DNA of 64,000 nt, from NCBI RefSeq assembly GCF_025165795.1, contig NZ_JAJAGO010000013.1, positions 1-64,000 on the forward strand, read 5' to 3'. This DNA is from Streptomyces gossypii. GTDB taxonomy: Bacteria > Actinomycetota > Actinomycetes > Streptomycetales > Streptomycetaceae. The notes below the pieces were generated by a model. The model was not told the origin of the DNA. It was given only the letters and a program-made list of their open reading frames with translations, and made no database searches. Shown here in pieces: positions 33,571 to 41,929 of the stretch (position 1 is its first letter; each line of letters begins with the position of its first letter). A program made the translations under genes and the position numbers.

Positions 33571-34167
33571 ATGCCTCGACCTCGTGAGTTCGATGAAAAT
33601 CGTGTGCTTCTCGCTATCCGTGACGAGTTCTGGGACAAGGGCTACGCGGCGACATCGATGGACGACCTGCTGCGCGTGAGCGGGCTGGGCAAAGGCAGCC
33701 TCTACGGTGCGTTCGGGGATAAGCGCAGCCTGTTCCTGCGGGTGCTGCGCGACTACGACGACGCGAACCTGCTGGTGCTGCGCGAGCGTCTGGTTTCCGC
33801 GGCGCGGGGGATTGACGTGGTGCGCGAGTTCGTACTCGGCCTGACCGGCGATCCGACCGGGGCAGTTGCGCGTCGGGGTTGCCTGCTGGCCAACAGCAAC
33901 GCCGAGCTTGCCGCCAGCACTCCGGACGTCGCGGCTGAGGCTCGCCGCAGCTACGACGCGATCGCCACCGTCCTCACCGCGGCGCTGGAGCGCGCCCGGA
34001 GCGAAGGCGCCCTCGACCCCGGCATCGACCCTTCTGAGACCGCCCGTGCGGCCCTCGTCGCGCAACTCGGCCTCATCGCTCTCGGGCGCACCGGCATGGA
34101 CATCGGAGCACTCACCGTGATGGCCCAGTCCGCCCTGGCACGATTGCTGCCCACTCCGGCGCAGTAG
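33571..34167 (+). CDS. TetR-family regulator
   Basis: Regulator of 198 residues. The DNA-binding part is at about 1-55 (PREFDENRVLLAIRDEFWDK, GYAATSMDDLLRVSGLGKGS, LYGAFGDKRSLFLRVL). The C-terminal domain (RRGCLLANSNAELAASTPDV) matches the TetR_C_16/NemR-like group that often controls a neighbouring oxidoreductase. ATG 33571 was chosen because it begins the family-like MPRPREF; the ATG at 33535 lies upstream of the shared site. It sits between a dead IS5 piece and the SDR gene, in the segment proposed to be inverted. Confidence 0.87.
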   Translation: MPRPREFDENRVLLAIRDEFWDKGYAATSMDDLLRVSGLGKGSLYGAFGDKRSLFLRVLRDYDDANLLVLRERLVSAARGIDVVREFVLGLTGDPTGAVARRGCLLANSNAELAASTPDVAAEARRSYDAIATVLTAALERARSEGALDPGIDPSETARAALVAQLGLIALGRTGMDIGALTVMAQSALARLLPTPAQ

Positions 34168-34532
34168 CAGCAACGCACCGGCCGACCTGTACCGCCAACG
34201 GCCTGCAACCGGCTCCGAACCCTGGGGCGCGCCCTGGAGCTGTGCGCTGCGGCTCCTGCGGAGGGCCGCGCTCCGCAGGCCGTGCTCCAGCGCGCTGCCA
34301 GTCGTCGGGCGACTCGAATCGCGACCCGGCAGGCCCATACCGCCGCGGCGGTCGGCGCTGCCGGTGGTGTGGCCCCGCAGTGTCCGACCAGAGGTCCCGG
34401 GTGCGGGGCGACTGCCCGCAGTCCATCTCCGGGGCCGCGCCGGGAAGGGCCGATGCCGAAGCAATCTTGACTGTGCGGTCCACATCAGGGAAGGTTATTG
34501 ACGCAACAGTCCATAACTTGAAGGAGGGCGGC
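34168..34532. other. Intergenic region upstream of the SDR gene
   Basis: About 365 bp. It has a small hairpin (TGCGGAG / CTCCGCA, near 34256-34276), a TTGACT near 34468 that could be a -35 box, and the second copy of the GTCCAKAACTTG element (34509-34520). No gene is recognised. Confidence 0.5.
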
Positions 34533-35267
34533 ATGGCCGTCTTGGAAGACAAGGTTGCCGTGGTCACCGGAGCCAGCACCGGCATCGGGTTGGCGACCGC
34601 GCGCGCATTCCGCGACGAGGGCGCCACGGTGTTCATCACCGGTCGCCGCAAAGACGTGCTCGACGCCGCGGTTGCCGAACTCGGACCCGGCGTGACCGGC
34701 GTGGTCTGCGATGCTTCGGTGCCCTCAGAGCTCGATGCGTTCTACAGCACCGTGCGCGACCAGGCCGGACGCATAGACGTGCTGGTCGCCAATGCCGGCG
34801 TCGGCACCGCGGCGCCGTTCGGTGAGGTGACGGAAGATCTGATCGACTCGGTGTTCGCCACCAACGTCAAGGGAACGATCTTCACTCTCCAGCAGGCGCT
34901 GCCGCTGCTCAGCACAAACGCTTCGGTAATCCTGACGGGTTCGACCGCTGCGACACGGCCCAACCTGGGACTTGAGGTCTACGCGGCGTCGAAGGCCGCA
35001 GTCCGCACGCTCGCCCGCGGCTGGGCTCTCAGCGCGCGCACACACGGCTTCCGGGTCAACGTCGTATCCCCGGGCGGTACGCGCACCTCTGGTCTGCTTG
35101 AGCTGGTCACACCAGAGATGCTCAAACAGGCCGAAGGCGCTGTTCCCCTCGGCAGGCTTGCCGAGCCCGAGGAGATCGCCGCCGTGACGACGTTCCTCGC
35201 CTCGGACGCGTCGAGCTACGTGAACGGTGCCGAGTTCTTCGCCGACGGTGGATACGCGCAGGCATGA
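34533..35267 (+). CDS. Short-chain dehydrogenase/reductase (SDR), classical
   Basis: NAD(P)-dependent oxidoreductase of 244 residues. The cofactor motif VAVVTGASTGIGLATARAF is near residues 8-26, with NAG at VANAGVG, the active-site Ser in ILTGSTAATR and the Tyr-x-x-x-Lys pair in VYAASKAAV. The C-terminus ASSYVNGAEFFADGGYAQA is typical. ATG 34533 follows an AAGGAGG site. The substrate is unknown. TetR plus SDR is a frequent module for detoxifying a reactive carbonyl or quinone. Its last base is only about 150 bp from the IS5 C-terminal remnant. Confidence 0.9.
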   Translation: MAVLEDKVAVVTGASTGIGLATARAFRDEGATVFITGRRKDVLDAAVAELGPGVTGVVCDASVPSELDAFYSTVRDQAGRIDVLVANAGVGTAAPFGEVTEDLIDSVFATNVKGTIFTLQQALPLLSTNASVILTGSTAATRPNLGLEVYAASKAAVRTLARGWALSARTHGFRVNVVSPGGTRTSGLLELVTPEMLKQAEGAVPLGRLAEPEEIAAVTTFLASDASSYVNGAEFFADGGYAQA

Positions 35268-35419
35268 GCGCTCTCGTAAGCGCCGATTCAGGTGTGTCTC
35301 ACGCACGGTCCGGGGCTGGAGCGGTGGCTCGGAGGAGGCGTGTCTCGCTAACCTGACGGCGGGTGGACACCCACGTGCATGACGATGGCGCGCATAGTGC
35401 CCAGCGCACGGTTGGCCGG

Positions 35420-35566
35420 AAGCTGAAGGCGTGGCGAGGTATCGCTACCCGGTACGACAAGACACACGCGAGCTACCTCTCCGGCCTCTACCTTCGCGCC
35501 TCGATGATCTGGCTCAAGGACCTCGCCCGAGCCCCTCTGTTGATCGCAACCGAATACGCGCCCTAG
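35420..35566 (+). mobile_element. IS5-family transposase remnant, C-terminal end
   Basis: Encodes KLKAWRGIATRYDKTHASYL and LRASMIWLKDLA, the typical end of the same IS5 group as the minus-strand remnant at 32850-33387. It lacks everything in front of KLKA. The 12 bases AAGCTGAAGGCG at 35420-35431 are also at the broken end of the other remnant (32850-32861, opposite strand), so the two could be halves of one element. Confidence 0.8.
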
Positions 35567-35680
35567 CACTGTTCTGCCGCTGACCGTGATCGTGGAAGAG
35601 GTGCTGGAGCGGCTAGTTGTTCTGTCCCGGGAGGTTGTGGACGGGTGAGGCAGGTCTCGGCTCAAGGATCTTGAACAGGT

Positions 35681-36000
35681 GAGGGCCTTTCGAGTTCGGT
35701 GTGGATTGCGACATCTACACCAACCGAAAGGCCCTCGTACCCCACCGTAATGCACCCCTGACCGAGACCGGACGGCTGCGTCTGGCCCGCTGCGTGGTCG
35801 AGGACGGCTGGCCCCTGCGCCGGGCCGCCGAACGCTTCCAGGTCTCGCCGACCACGGCCCAGCGATGGGCGAGCCGCTACCGGGCCCTCGGCGAGGCCGG
35901 GATGACCGACCGCTCCTCCCGGCCCCATCCGAGCCCGTGCCGGACACCGACGCGCACCGAACGCCGGATCATCAAGGTCCGCCTCCTACGCCGGTGGGGC
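35681..36000 (+). mobile_element. IS481-family remnant, left end and transposase N-terminus
   Basis: The transposase start is recognisable: APLTETGRLRLARCVVEDGW, RRAAERFQVSPTTAQRWASR and GMTDRSSRPHPSPCRTPTRT, about 85 residues with the helix-turn-helix, ending near WGPAR. The DDE catalytic core is missing. In front of it, GAGGGCCTTTCG (35681-35692) and CGAAAGGCCCTC (35725-35736) are inverted, with GGTGTGGAT and ATCTACACC nested inside, perhaps from the terminal repeat of the element. Dead. Confidence 0.75.
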
Positions 36001-36111
36001 CCGGCCCGGACCACGACGTCTACCGTGACCGGGGCCGGGCACGCGGCATCGAGCCTGCCATCGCCCCGCCCGCCGTATGGAAATCCCGGATGCGGTTGTT
36101 CACATGGATGA

Positions 36112-36725
36112 CGTGGAGAACGGGGCGGGGCACGCCGGGTAGCCGGTCGCACGGCCCGATGTCATCCATGCCGCCTTCACGGGCCCCGTGCGTCTCGGTG
36201 ATCGGCGTAGCGATGGCGCTTGCCCGGACCCGCTGAAGATCTCCGAAGCAGGAAGGCGGCCGCCCGCTGCTGTTACCGCCTACGTCCACGAGTCATTGAC
36301 CGGCGACGCCTGCGATGCTCTCAGCCGGGTCGGCTACCGGTAGCAGAGGTGCAGGCAGAATGATTCGGTCGTCACCCGGTACGTGTCGTTGAGTTGGCTG
36401 CGTTGCGGCGACACCTACGCCCGTCTCGTAGCCGGATCCGCATCCAGAGCGAGCGCTTTCTCGCCACCATCGATACGGCTCGCCCCTCACGAGGGCTGCG
36501 GTCCGGGCGAGCCGAGCACGAGAACGTTGAGGGCCGCCGCCCTGGGAATCAGGACGGCGGCCCTCAACAGCAAAGCTGACGCAGCATCAGCGGTTCGGGC
36601 TCTCGGTGCACATCCGGTGCACACGAGGGTGGAAACGGGCCGGGAACAACGGGAAGCGTTGAACGCTGTTCCCGCAGGTCACAGCAGGTTTCCTGGAGGC
36701 CCGCACAGGTAGCCGCGACCCCGAT
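36112..36725. other. Decayed DNA between IS remnants and glnA
   Basis: About 610 bp without a convincing gene. It holds a strong hairpin at 36526-36568 (18-base arms with one mismatch, beginning GTTGAGGGCCGCC, 7-base loop), which may stop transcription from glnA or from a lost gene, and a direct repeat GGTGCAC-ATCC-GGTGCAC near 36607-36624. The composition fits remains of inserted elements. Confidence 0.5.
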
Positions 36726-38141
36726 CTAGATGTCGAAGTACAGCTCGAACTCGTGCGGGTGGGGGCGGAGCTGCATGGGGGCGATTTCGTTGGTGCGCTT
36801 GTAGTCGATCCAGGTTTCGATCAGGTCGGCGGTGAAGACGCCGCCCGCCTGGAGGTACTCGTTGTCCGCCTCGAGGGCCTCGAGGACCGCCGGGAGCGAG
36901 GTGGGGACCTGGGGGACGCCCGCGTGCTCCTCGGGGGCCAGTTCGTAGAGGTCCTTGTCGATCGGCTCGGCCGGCTCGATCTTGTTCTTGACGCCGTCCA
37001 GGCCCGCCATCAGCAGTGCGGAGAAGGCGAGGTACGGGTTGGAGGACGGGTCGGGGGCGCGGAACTCGACGCGCTTGGCCTTCGGGTTGGCGCCCGTGAT
37101 CGGGATCCGCATCGCGGCCGAGCGGTTGCGCTGCGAGTAGACCAGGTTGACCGGGGCTTCGAAGCCGGGCACCAGGCGGTGGTACGAGTTGACCGTCGGG
37201 TTGGTGAAGGCCAGCAGCGACGGGGCGTGCTTGAGGATGCCGCCGATGTAGTAGCGGGCCATGTCGGAGAGGCCCGCGTAGCCCTGCTCGTCGTAGAAGA
37301 GCGGCTCACCGCCGGTCCACAGCGACTGGTGCACGTGCATGCCCGAGCCGTTGTCGCCGAAGATCGGCTTCGGCATGAAGGTCGCGGTCTTGCCGTTGCG
37401 CCAGACGACGTTCTTGACGATGTACTTGAACAGCATCAGGTCGTCGGCGGCGGCGAGCAGCGTGTTGAACTTGTAGTTGATCTCCGCCTGGCCCGCGGTG
37501 CCGACCTCGTGGTGCTGGCGCTCGACCTGGAAACCGTTCCTGTCCAGTTCCAGGGAGATCTCCGCACGCAGGTCGGCGAAGTGGTCGACGGGCGGCACCG
37601 GGAAGTAGCCGCCCTTGTAGCGGACCTTGTAGCCGCGGTTGCCGCCGTCCTCGACGGTGCCGGTGTTCCAGGCGCCAGCCTCGGAGTCGATGTGGTAGTA
37701 GCCCGCGTTGGCCTTGGTCTCGAAACGTACGTCGTCGAAGACGTAGAACTCGGCTTCGGGGCCGAAGAACGCGGTGTCGGCGATGCCGGAGGAGGCGAGG
37801 TACGCCTCGGCCTTCTTCGCCACGTTCCGCGGGTCACGGCTGTACTGCTCGCCCGTGATCGGGTCGTGGATGAAGAAGTTGATGTTGAGCGTCTTGTCCT
37901 TGCGGAACGCGTCGACGCGGGCGGTCGACAGGTCCGCGGACAGTGCCATGTCGGATTCGTGGATCGCCTGGAAGCCGCGGATCGACGAGCCGTCGAACAT
38001 CAGGTCCTCGGCCGGGTCGAACGTCTCGGCGGGCACGGTGAAGTGCTGCATCATGCCCGGCAGGTCACAGAACCGGACATCGACGAACTTCACGTCGTTG
38101 TCCGTGATGTACGTCTTTGCCTCGTCGGCGTTCTGGAACAT
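36726..38141 (-). CDS. glnA: Glutamine synthetase, type I (GSI-beta)
   Basis: Cytoplasmic dodecameric enzyme that makes glutamine from glutamate, ammonia and ATP; 471 residues, normal for the family. Visible motifs are MFQNADEAKTYI at the start, FDGSSIRGFQAIHESDMAL near 50-68, the ATP region KPIFGDNGSGMHVHQSLW near 257-274, and NRSAAMRIPI near 342-351. The adenylylation Tyr lies in DKDLYELAPEE near residues 395-405, so activity is probably controlled by GlnE. ATG 38141 follows AGGAGG; longer frames upstream overlap the GlnR box and were rejected. From memory, this is the main glutamine synthetase of streptomycetes. Confidence 0.97.
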   Translation of the reverse strand: MFQNADEAKTYITDNDVKFVDVRFCDLPGMMQHFTVPAETFDPAEDLMFDGSSIRGFQAIHESDMALSADLSTARVDAFRKDKTLNINFFIHDPITGEQYSRDPRNVAKKAEAYLASSGIADTAFFGPEAEFYVFDDVRFETKANAGYYHIDSEAGAWNTGTVEDGGNRGYKVRYKGGYFPVPPVDHFADLRAEISLELDRNGFQVERQHHEVGTAGQAEINYKFNTLLAAADDLMLFKYIVKNVVWRNGKTATFMPKPIFGDNGSGMHVHQSLWTGGEPLFYDEQGYAGLSDMARYYIGGILKHAPSLLAFTNPTVNSYHRLVPGFEAPVNLVYSQRNRSAAMRIPITGANPKAKRVEFRAPDPSSNPYLAFSALLMAGLDGVKNKIEPAEPIDKDLYELAPEEHAGVPQVPTSLPAVLEALEADNEYLQAGGVFTADLIETWIDYKRTNEIAPMQLRPHPHEFELYFDI

Positions 38142-38240
38142 CCAACTCCTCCTATGCCCCGCCGCGAGGGGACGGGCTTTGCTGCCTCGGAGCGCATACC
38201 CTTGCGGGGTCGCGCTGATGCTCGACCATAGGCAGAGGGC

Positions 38241-38278
38241 ATTTCTCGGGCATGACCCATTTGTTTCGCTGATGTTAA
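38241..38278 (-). promoter_or_regulatory. GlnR box of glnA (two sites)
   Basis: On the minus strand TTAAC-N6-GAAAC (38278-38263) and GTCAT-N6-GAAAT (38256-38241) both match the GlnR consensus gTnAc-N6-GaAAc. The two sites are 22 bp apart centre to centre, on the same face of the helix. They lie about 100-140 bp upstream of the glnA start, as expected for activation under nitrogen limitation. Confidence 0.8.
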
Positions 38279-38403
38279 CCGGCTGGAGGCCGGAAGCGGC
38301 GGCAGCAGCGCGGCGGACGGCCACTGACGGCAACTGGCCGCGACTGGCTGCAATCGGCAGGGTGTGGGGCCGAGGTCATCGGGCCTCGCGATACCGTTGA
38401 GGC

Positions 38404-38874
38404 GTGGACAACAGGGATGCGATCGGATCCTGGCTCTCCGGCCCCCGCGCGGCGGCCGAGAGTATGGGAGTGGATTTCGGTTATCGCGGCGAACGGCTGG
38501 GCCTGCCACAGGAGGGGTCCGGGTCGGTCGCACCACTCGGGCGCCGCATCGGGGCCATCTTCCTGGACTGGGGGCTCTCGTTCCTCATCGCCTACGGACT
38601 GCTGTCCGGCCGTGACGTCACCTCCGCCGACACCTGGACTCTCGCCGTCTTTCTGGTGATGACCCTGCTGACGGTGGGCACGGTGGGCTGTACTCCGGGC
38701 AAGCGTCTGTTCGGTCTGCGGGTGATCGCGCTCGACGGGTTCGCCCGGCTCACGGCCAGGCGGACGCTCATCCGCACCGTGCTGCTCGGCCTGGCCATTC
38801 CCGCGATCATCTGGGACCGGGACGGCCGTGGCCTGCATGATCGTCTCGCGGGTGCGGTGCAGGTCAGGATCTGA
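38404..38874 (+). CDS. RDD-family membrane protein
   Basis: Membrane protein of 156 residues. After a hydrophilic N-terminus (about 1-45) come three hydrophobic segments: RRIGAIFLDWGLSFLIAYGL (with the R..D start of RDD domains), WTLAVFLVMTLLTVG and TVLLGLAIPAIIW, and the second RDD-type motif GRGLHDRLAGAVQV at the end. CTPGKRLFGLRVI between spans is also typical. The function is not known. GTG at 38404 starts the protein, divergent from glnA. From memory it is glnA's usual neighbour in Streptomyces. Confidence 0.88.
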   Translation: MDNRDAIGSWLSGPRAAAESMGVDFGYRGERLGLPQEGSGSVAPLGRRIGAIFLDWGLSFLIAYGLLSGRDVTSADTWTLAVFLVMTLLTVGTVGCTPGKRLFGLRVIALDGFARLTARRTLIRTVLLGLAIPAIIWDRDGRGLHDRLAGAVQVRI

Positions 38875-38926
38875 CTCAGGAGCTGACCGGGAGAAGAAGT
38901 CGGCACCGGGAGAAGCAGGCGAGAGA

Positions 38927-38982
38927 GGGGCGGCGGGTGGTTGCGTCTGGACCGTGGTCCAGACGCAACCACCCGCCGCCCC
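38927..38982. terminator. Very strong bidirectional terminator hairpin
   Basis: A perfect 27-bp inverted repeat (38927-38953 and 38956-38982, left arm beginning GGGGCGGCGGGTGG) with a 2-base centre lies between the convergent RDD and DUF4191 genes, 4 bp from the DUF4191 stop. Confidence 0.85.
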
Positions 38983-38986
38983 TCGT

Positions 38987-39676
38987 TCAGCGGCCGCCCT
39001 GACCCTTCGGGAGTCGCATGCCCTTGGGCATGGGGCCCTTCGGGATCGGCATGTTCTTCATCAGGTCGCCCATCGCGCGCAGCCGGTCGTTGACCGTGGT
39101 GACCTGGCTGCCCGGCAGTACGCGCGGCAGCTTCAGGATCGTCGTACGGAGCTTCTTCAGCTCCACCTGGCCCTCGTCGTTGCCCACCACGATGTCGTGC
39201 ACGGGGACGTCCGCCACGACCCGGGCCATCCGCTTCTTCTCGGCGGCCAGCAGGGAGCGCACCCGGTTCGGGTTGCCCTCGGCGACCAGTACGATCCCCG
39301 CCCGGCCCACGGCCCGGTGCACCACGTCCTGGCTGCGGTTGATCGCCACGGCCGGAGTGACCGTCCACTGCTTGCCGATCTTGTCGAGCACGGCGGCGGC
39401 CGCGCCCGGCTGCCCCTCCATCTGCCCGAATGCCGCCTTCTCGGCACGGCGCCCGAAGACGATCGCCGTCGTGAGGAAGGCCAGCAGGAACCCCAGGATG
39501 CCCAGGTAGACCGGGTGCTCGATCCAGAAGCCCAGCGCGAGGAAGACACCGAAGGTGACAAGCCCCACGCCGGCCAGAATCCAGCCGATCATCCGGTCTG
39601 CACGCCGGGTCATCTTGTACGTCAGGGCGATCTGCTTGAGCCGCCCTGGATTCTCGGATGTTTCCTTCCTCGCCAT
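38987..39676 (-). CDS. DUF4191 membrane protein
   Basis: Protein of 229 residues with two adjacent transmembrane segments near residues 28-72 (MIGWILAGVGLVTFGVFLAL and VYLGILGFLLAFLTTAIVFG) and a large cytoplasmic part (FGRRAEKAAFGQMEGQPGAA, VHRAVGRAGIVLVAEGNPNR). It ends in a basic, Pro- and Gly-rich tail (KGPMPKGMRLPKGQGGR). The family (DUF4191) is conserved in actinobacteria and has no assigned function. It lies downstream of lipA on the same strand, separated by a terminator. Confidence 0.88.
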   Translation of the reverse strand: MARKETSENPGRLKQIALTYKMTRRADRMIGWILAGVGLVTFGVFLALGFWIEHPVYLGILGFLLAFLTTAIVFGRRAEKAAFGQMEGQPGAAAAVLDKIGKQWTVTPAVAINRSQDVVHRAVGRAGIVLVAEGNPNRVRSLLAAEKKRMARVVADVPVHDIVVGNDEGQVELKKLRTTILKLPRVLPGSQVTTVNDRLRAMGDLMKNMPIPKGPMPKGMRLPKGQGGR

Positions 39677-39723
39677 GCGAGGAAGTTTACGTGTCTCACG
39701 GACGGGCGGTCGTCCCGGTCGGC

Positions 39724-39766
39724 CGTACGGCCTGCGGCGGCGGTGACCGGTGCCGCAGGCCGTACG
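39724..39766 (-). terminator. Terminator downstream of lipA
   Basis: CGTACGGCCTGCGGC (39724-39738) pairs perfectly with GCCGCAGGCCGTACG (39752-39766), 83 bp after the lipA stop and before the DUF4191 start. Confidence 0.7.
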
Positions 39767-39849
39767 ATCGGCGCGGCACGGCCAGTACGGTGCGTGCCGC
39801 CGCCGTCACTCATGGGTGCGACCGCGGGGCTGAACTCACGGTGGCGGTT

Positions 39850-40788
39850 TCACGCCACTTTCGCGGCCCGTGCCTCCATCGCCTGCTTGTACAGGCGTCC
39901 GGCGCGGTACGACGAGCGGACCAGCGGGCCGGACATGACGCCGGTGAAGCCGATCTCCTCGGCCTCCTGCTGGAGCTCCACGAACTCCTCCGGCTTGGCC
40001 CAGCGCTCCACGGGGTGGTGGCGGGGCGAGGGGCGGAGGTACTGGGTGATCGTGATCAGTTCGCAGCCCGCGGAGTGGAGATCGCGCAGCGCCTGGCTGA
40101 TCTCCTCGCGGGTCTCGCCCAGGCCGAGGATCAGGTTGGACTTGGTGACCAGGCCGTCCTCGCGTGCCCTCGTGATGACCTCGAGGGACCGCTCGTAGGT
40201 GAACGCCGGGCGGATCCGCTTGAAGATGCGCGGAACCGTCTCGACGTTGTGCGCCAGCACCTCCGGGCGCGAGGAGAAGACCTCTGCCAGCTGCTCGGGG
40301 ACGGCGTTGAAGTCGGGGATGAGCAGCTCGACGCCGGTGCCGGGCATCATCTCGTGGATCTGCCGCACCGTCTCGGCGTAGAGCCAGGAGCCGCCGTCCT
40401 CGAGGTCGTCACGGGCCACGCCGGTGATCGTGGCGTACCGCAGCTCCATCTGCCGGACGGATTCGGCAACCCGGCGCGGTTCGTCCAAGTCCAGATCGGC
40501 GGGCTTGCCGGTGTCGATCTGGCAGAAGTCGCAGCGACGGGTGCACTGCTCACCGCCGATGAGGAAGGTGGCCTCGCGGTCCTCCCAGCATTCGAAGATG
40601 TTGGGACAGCCCGCCTCCTGGCAGACCGTGTGCAGTCCCTCGCGCTTCACCAGGCTCTGCAGCTTGTTGTACTCGGGGCCCATTTTCGCCCGAGTCTTGA
40701 TCCACTCTGGTTTGCGCTCGATGGGGGTCTGGCTGTTCCGGACCTCCAGACGGAGCATCTTGCGACCGTCGGGTGCGACAGCGGACAC
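39850..40788 (-). CDS. lipA: Lipoyl synthase
   Basis: Radical-SAM enzyme of 312 residues that inserts two sulfurs into protein-bound octanoyl groups. The auxiliary cluster Cys residues are in CQEAGCPNIFEC near 55-66, and the radical-SAM motif Cys-x-x-x-Cys-x-x-Cys is GEQCTRRCDFCQIDTGKP near 78-95. The C-terminal RSSYRAG carries the Ser ligand of the auxiliary cluster. GTG 40788 follows AGGGAGC and gives the known start VSAVAPDGRKMLRLEVRNS; an in-frame ATG upstream (40896) overlaps lipB. It lies 64 bp after lipB in one operon. Its substrates include the E2 protein encoded at 57631. Confidence 0.96.
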   Translation of the reverse strand: MSAVAPDGRKMLRLEVRNSQTPIERKPEWIKTRAKMGPEYNKLQSLVKREGLHTVCQEAGCPNIFECWEDREATFLIGGEQCTRRCDFCQIDTGKPADLDLDEPRRVAESVRQMELRYATITGVARDDLEDGGSWLYAETVRQIHEMMPGTGVELLIPDFNAVPEQLAEVFSSRPEVLAHNVETVPRIFKRIRPAFTYERSLEVITRAREDGLVTKSNLILGLGETREEISQALRDLHSAGCELITITQYLRPSPRHHPVERWAKPEEFVELQQEAEEIGFTGVMSGPLVRSSYRAGRLYKQAMEARAAKVA

Positions 40789-40852
40789 GTCCGGCTCCCT
40801 ACGTACTTTCGATTCCTCGGTGCGTATCAGCGTACGCCTGTGCTTGTGCGGG

Positions 40853-41677
40853 TCACACGGCGCGGGGCAGTGGGACTGCCGAGTCCAGCACCGCACGCAG
40901 GTGTTTCTCCACTACGGGAATCACCTCGGCGACCGATACATTCCGGCCCAGCTCGCCGGCCAGGGAGGCGACTCCCGCATCCCGGATGCCACAGGGCACG
41001 ATGCGGTCGAACCAGGTGTTGTCCGGATTGCAGTTCAGCGCGAAACCGTGCATGGTCACGCCCTTGGCGACCCGGATGCCGATCGCCGCGATCTTGCGGT
41101 CCTCGCCGCGCTGCCCCGCGTTGGAGGGCGCGTACTCGGGGCCGCTCAGCCGGGGATCGAACTCCTCGTCGGCGAGACGCGGATCGAAATCCAGTGAGAG
41201 CCCGCCCAGGCCCTGTGCCTGCCGCTGCCCCTGTGCCTGCTCCAGCGGGTCGCCGAGGACCCATACTCCGCTGCGGCCCTCCAGACGGGAGGTCTCCAGA
41301 CCGAAGTCCGCGCAGACGGCGATCAGCGCTTCCTCCAGCCTCCGCACGTGGGCGACCACGTCGACCGGGCGCGGCAGCTTCAGGATCGGATAGCCGACGA
41401 GCTGGCCCGGACCGTGCCAGGTGATCTTCCCGCCGCGGTCGACGTCCACCACCGGAGTGCCGTCGAGCGGACGCTCGCTCTCCTGCGTGCGCCGCCCGGC
41501 CGTGTATACCGGCGGGTGTTCCAGCAGCAGACAGGTGTCCGGGATCTCGTCGGCGAAGCGGGCCGCGTGTACGCGGCGCTGTTCCTGCCACGCCTCGCGG
41601 TACTCGACGGCCTCGTCGGCGAAGCCGAGGTGGACGAAGCGCAGTTCGCCAGGACCGCTCCGCAGGGGATCACCCAT
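40853..41677 (-). CDS. lipB: Octanoyltransferase
   Basis: Transfers octanoyl from acyl carrier protein to the lipoyl domains of E2 and GcvH; 274 residues. Visible are LLLEHPPVYTAGRRT near 50-64, GGKITWHGPGQLVGYPIL near 82-99, the catalytic Lys in GEDRKIAAIGIRVAKGVTMH and the catalytic Cys229 in RIVPCGI. A Gln-rich insertion (LEQAQGQRQAQGLGG) near residues 144-158 and a following DPRLADEEFDPRL segment are not part of the core fold. First gene of the lipB-lipA operon. Confidence 0.95.
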   Translation of the reverse strand: MGDPLRSGPGELRFVHLGFADEAVEYREAWQEQRRVHAARFADEIPDTCLLLEHPPVYTAGRRTQESERPLDGTPVVDVDRGGKITWHGPGQLVGYPILKLPRPVDVVAHVRRLEEALIAVCADFGLETSRLEGRSGVWVLGDPLEQAQGQRQAQGLGGLSLDFDPRLADEEFDPRLSGPEYAPSNAGQRGEDRKIAAIGIRVAKGVTMHGFALNCNPDNTWFDRIVPCGIRDAGVASLAGELGRNVSVAEVIPVVEKHLRAVLDSAVPLPRAV

Positions 41678-41929
41678 GCCTGCTCCTCACTCGTGCCGCC
41701 TGTGCCGCCCGCCGCATCCGCGGCCGCAGCGTGCCCGTCCGTTCACGCGTACAGGAGCCACTGTACGGGCGACATCCGGTGTATCCGCAGGCGGCGCCCA
41801 CTCACACGTACGGATGAATACGCGGCAGACACGGCGAGCGGCGTGCGCCGGGGCCGTTACATTCGCGCCGATCCATCTGGGCGCCCCGGCGTCTGCCGCA
41901 AGCAGTGAGGGCAGGAGACCGTAAAGCTG

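Noticed and set aside
36300..36725. A tRNA or attachment site next to glnA
   Set aside because: I looked for a cloverleaf and CCA end near the hairpin at 36526-36568 and found none; the hairpin is a simple 18-bp stem.
36753..38231. 492-codon frame antisense to glnA
   Set aside because: A high-GC mirror of glnA; its composition (long runs of Val, Gly, Arg, Asp) is not protein-like and it has no ribosome-binding site.
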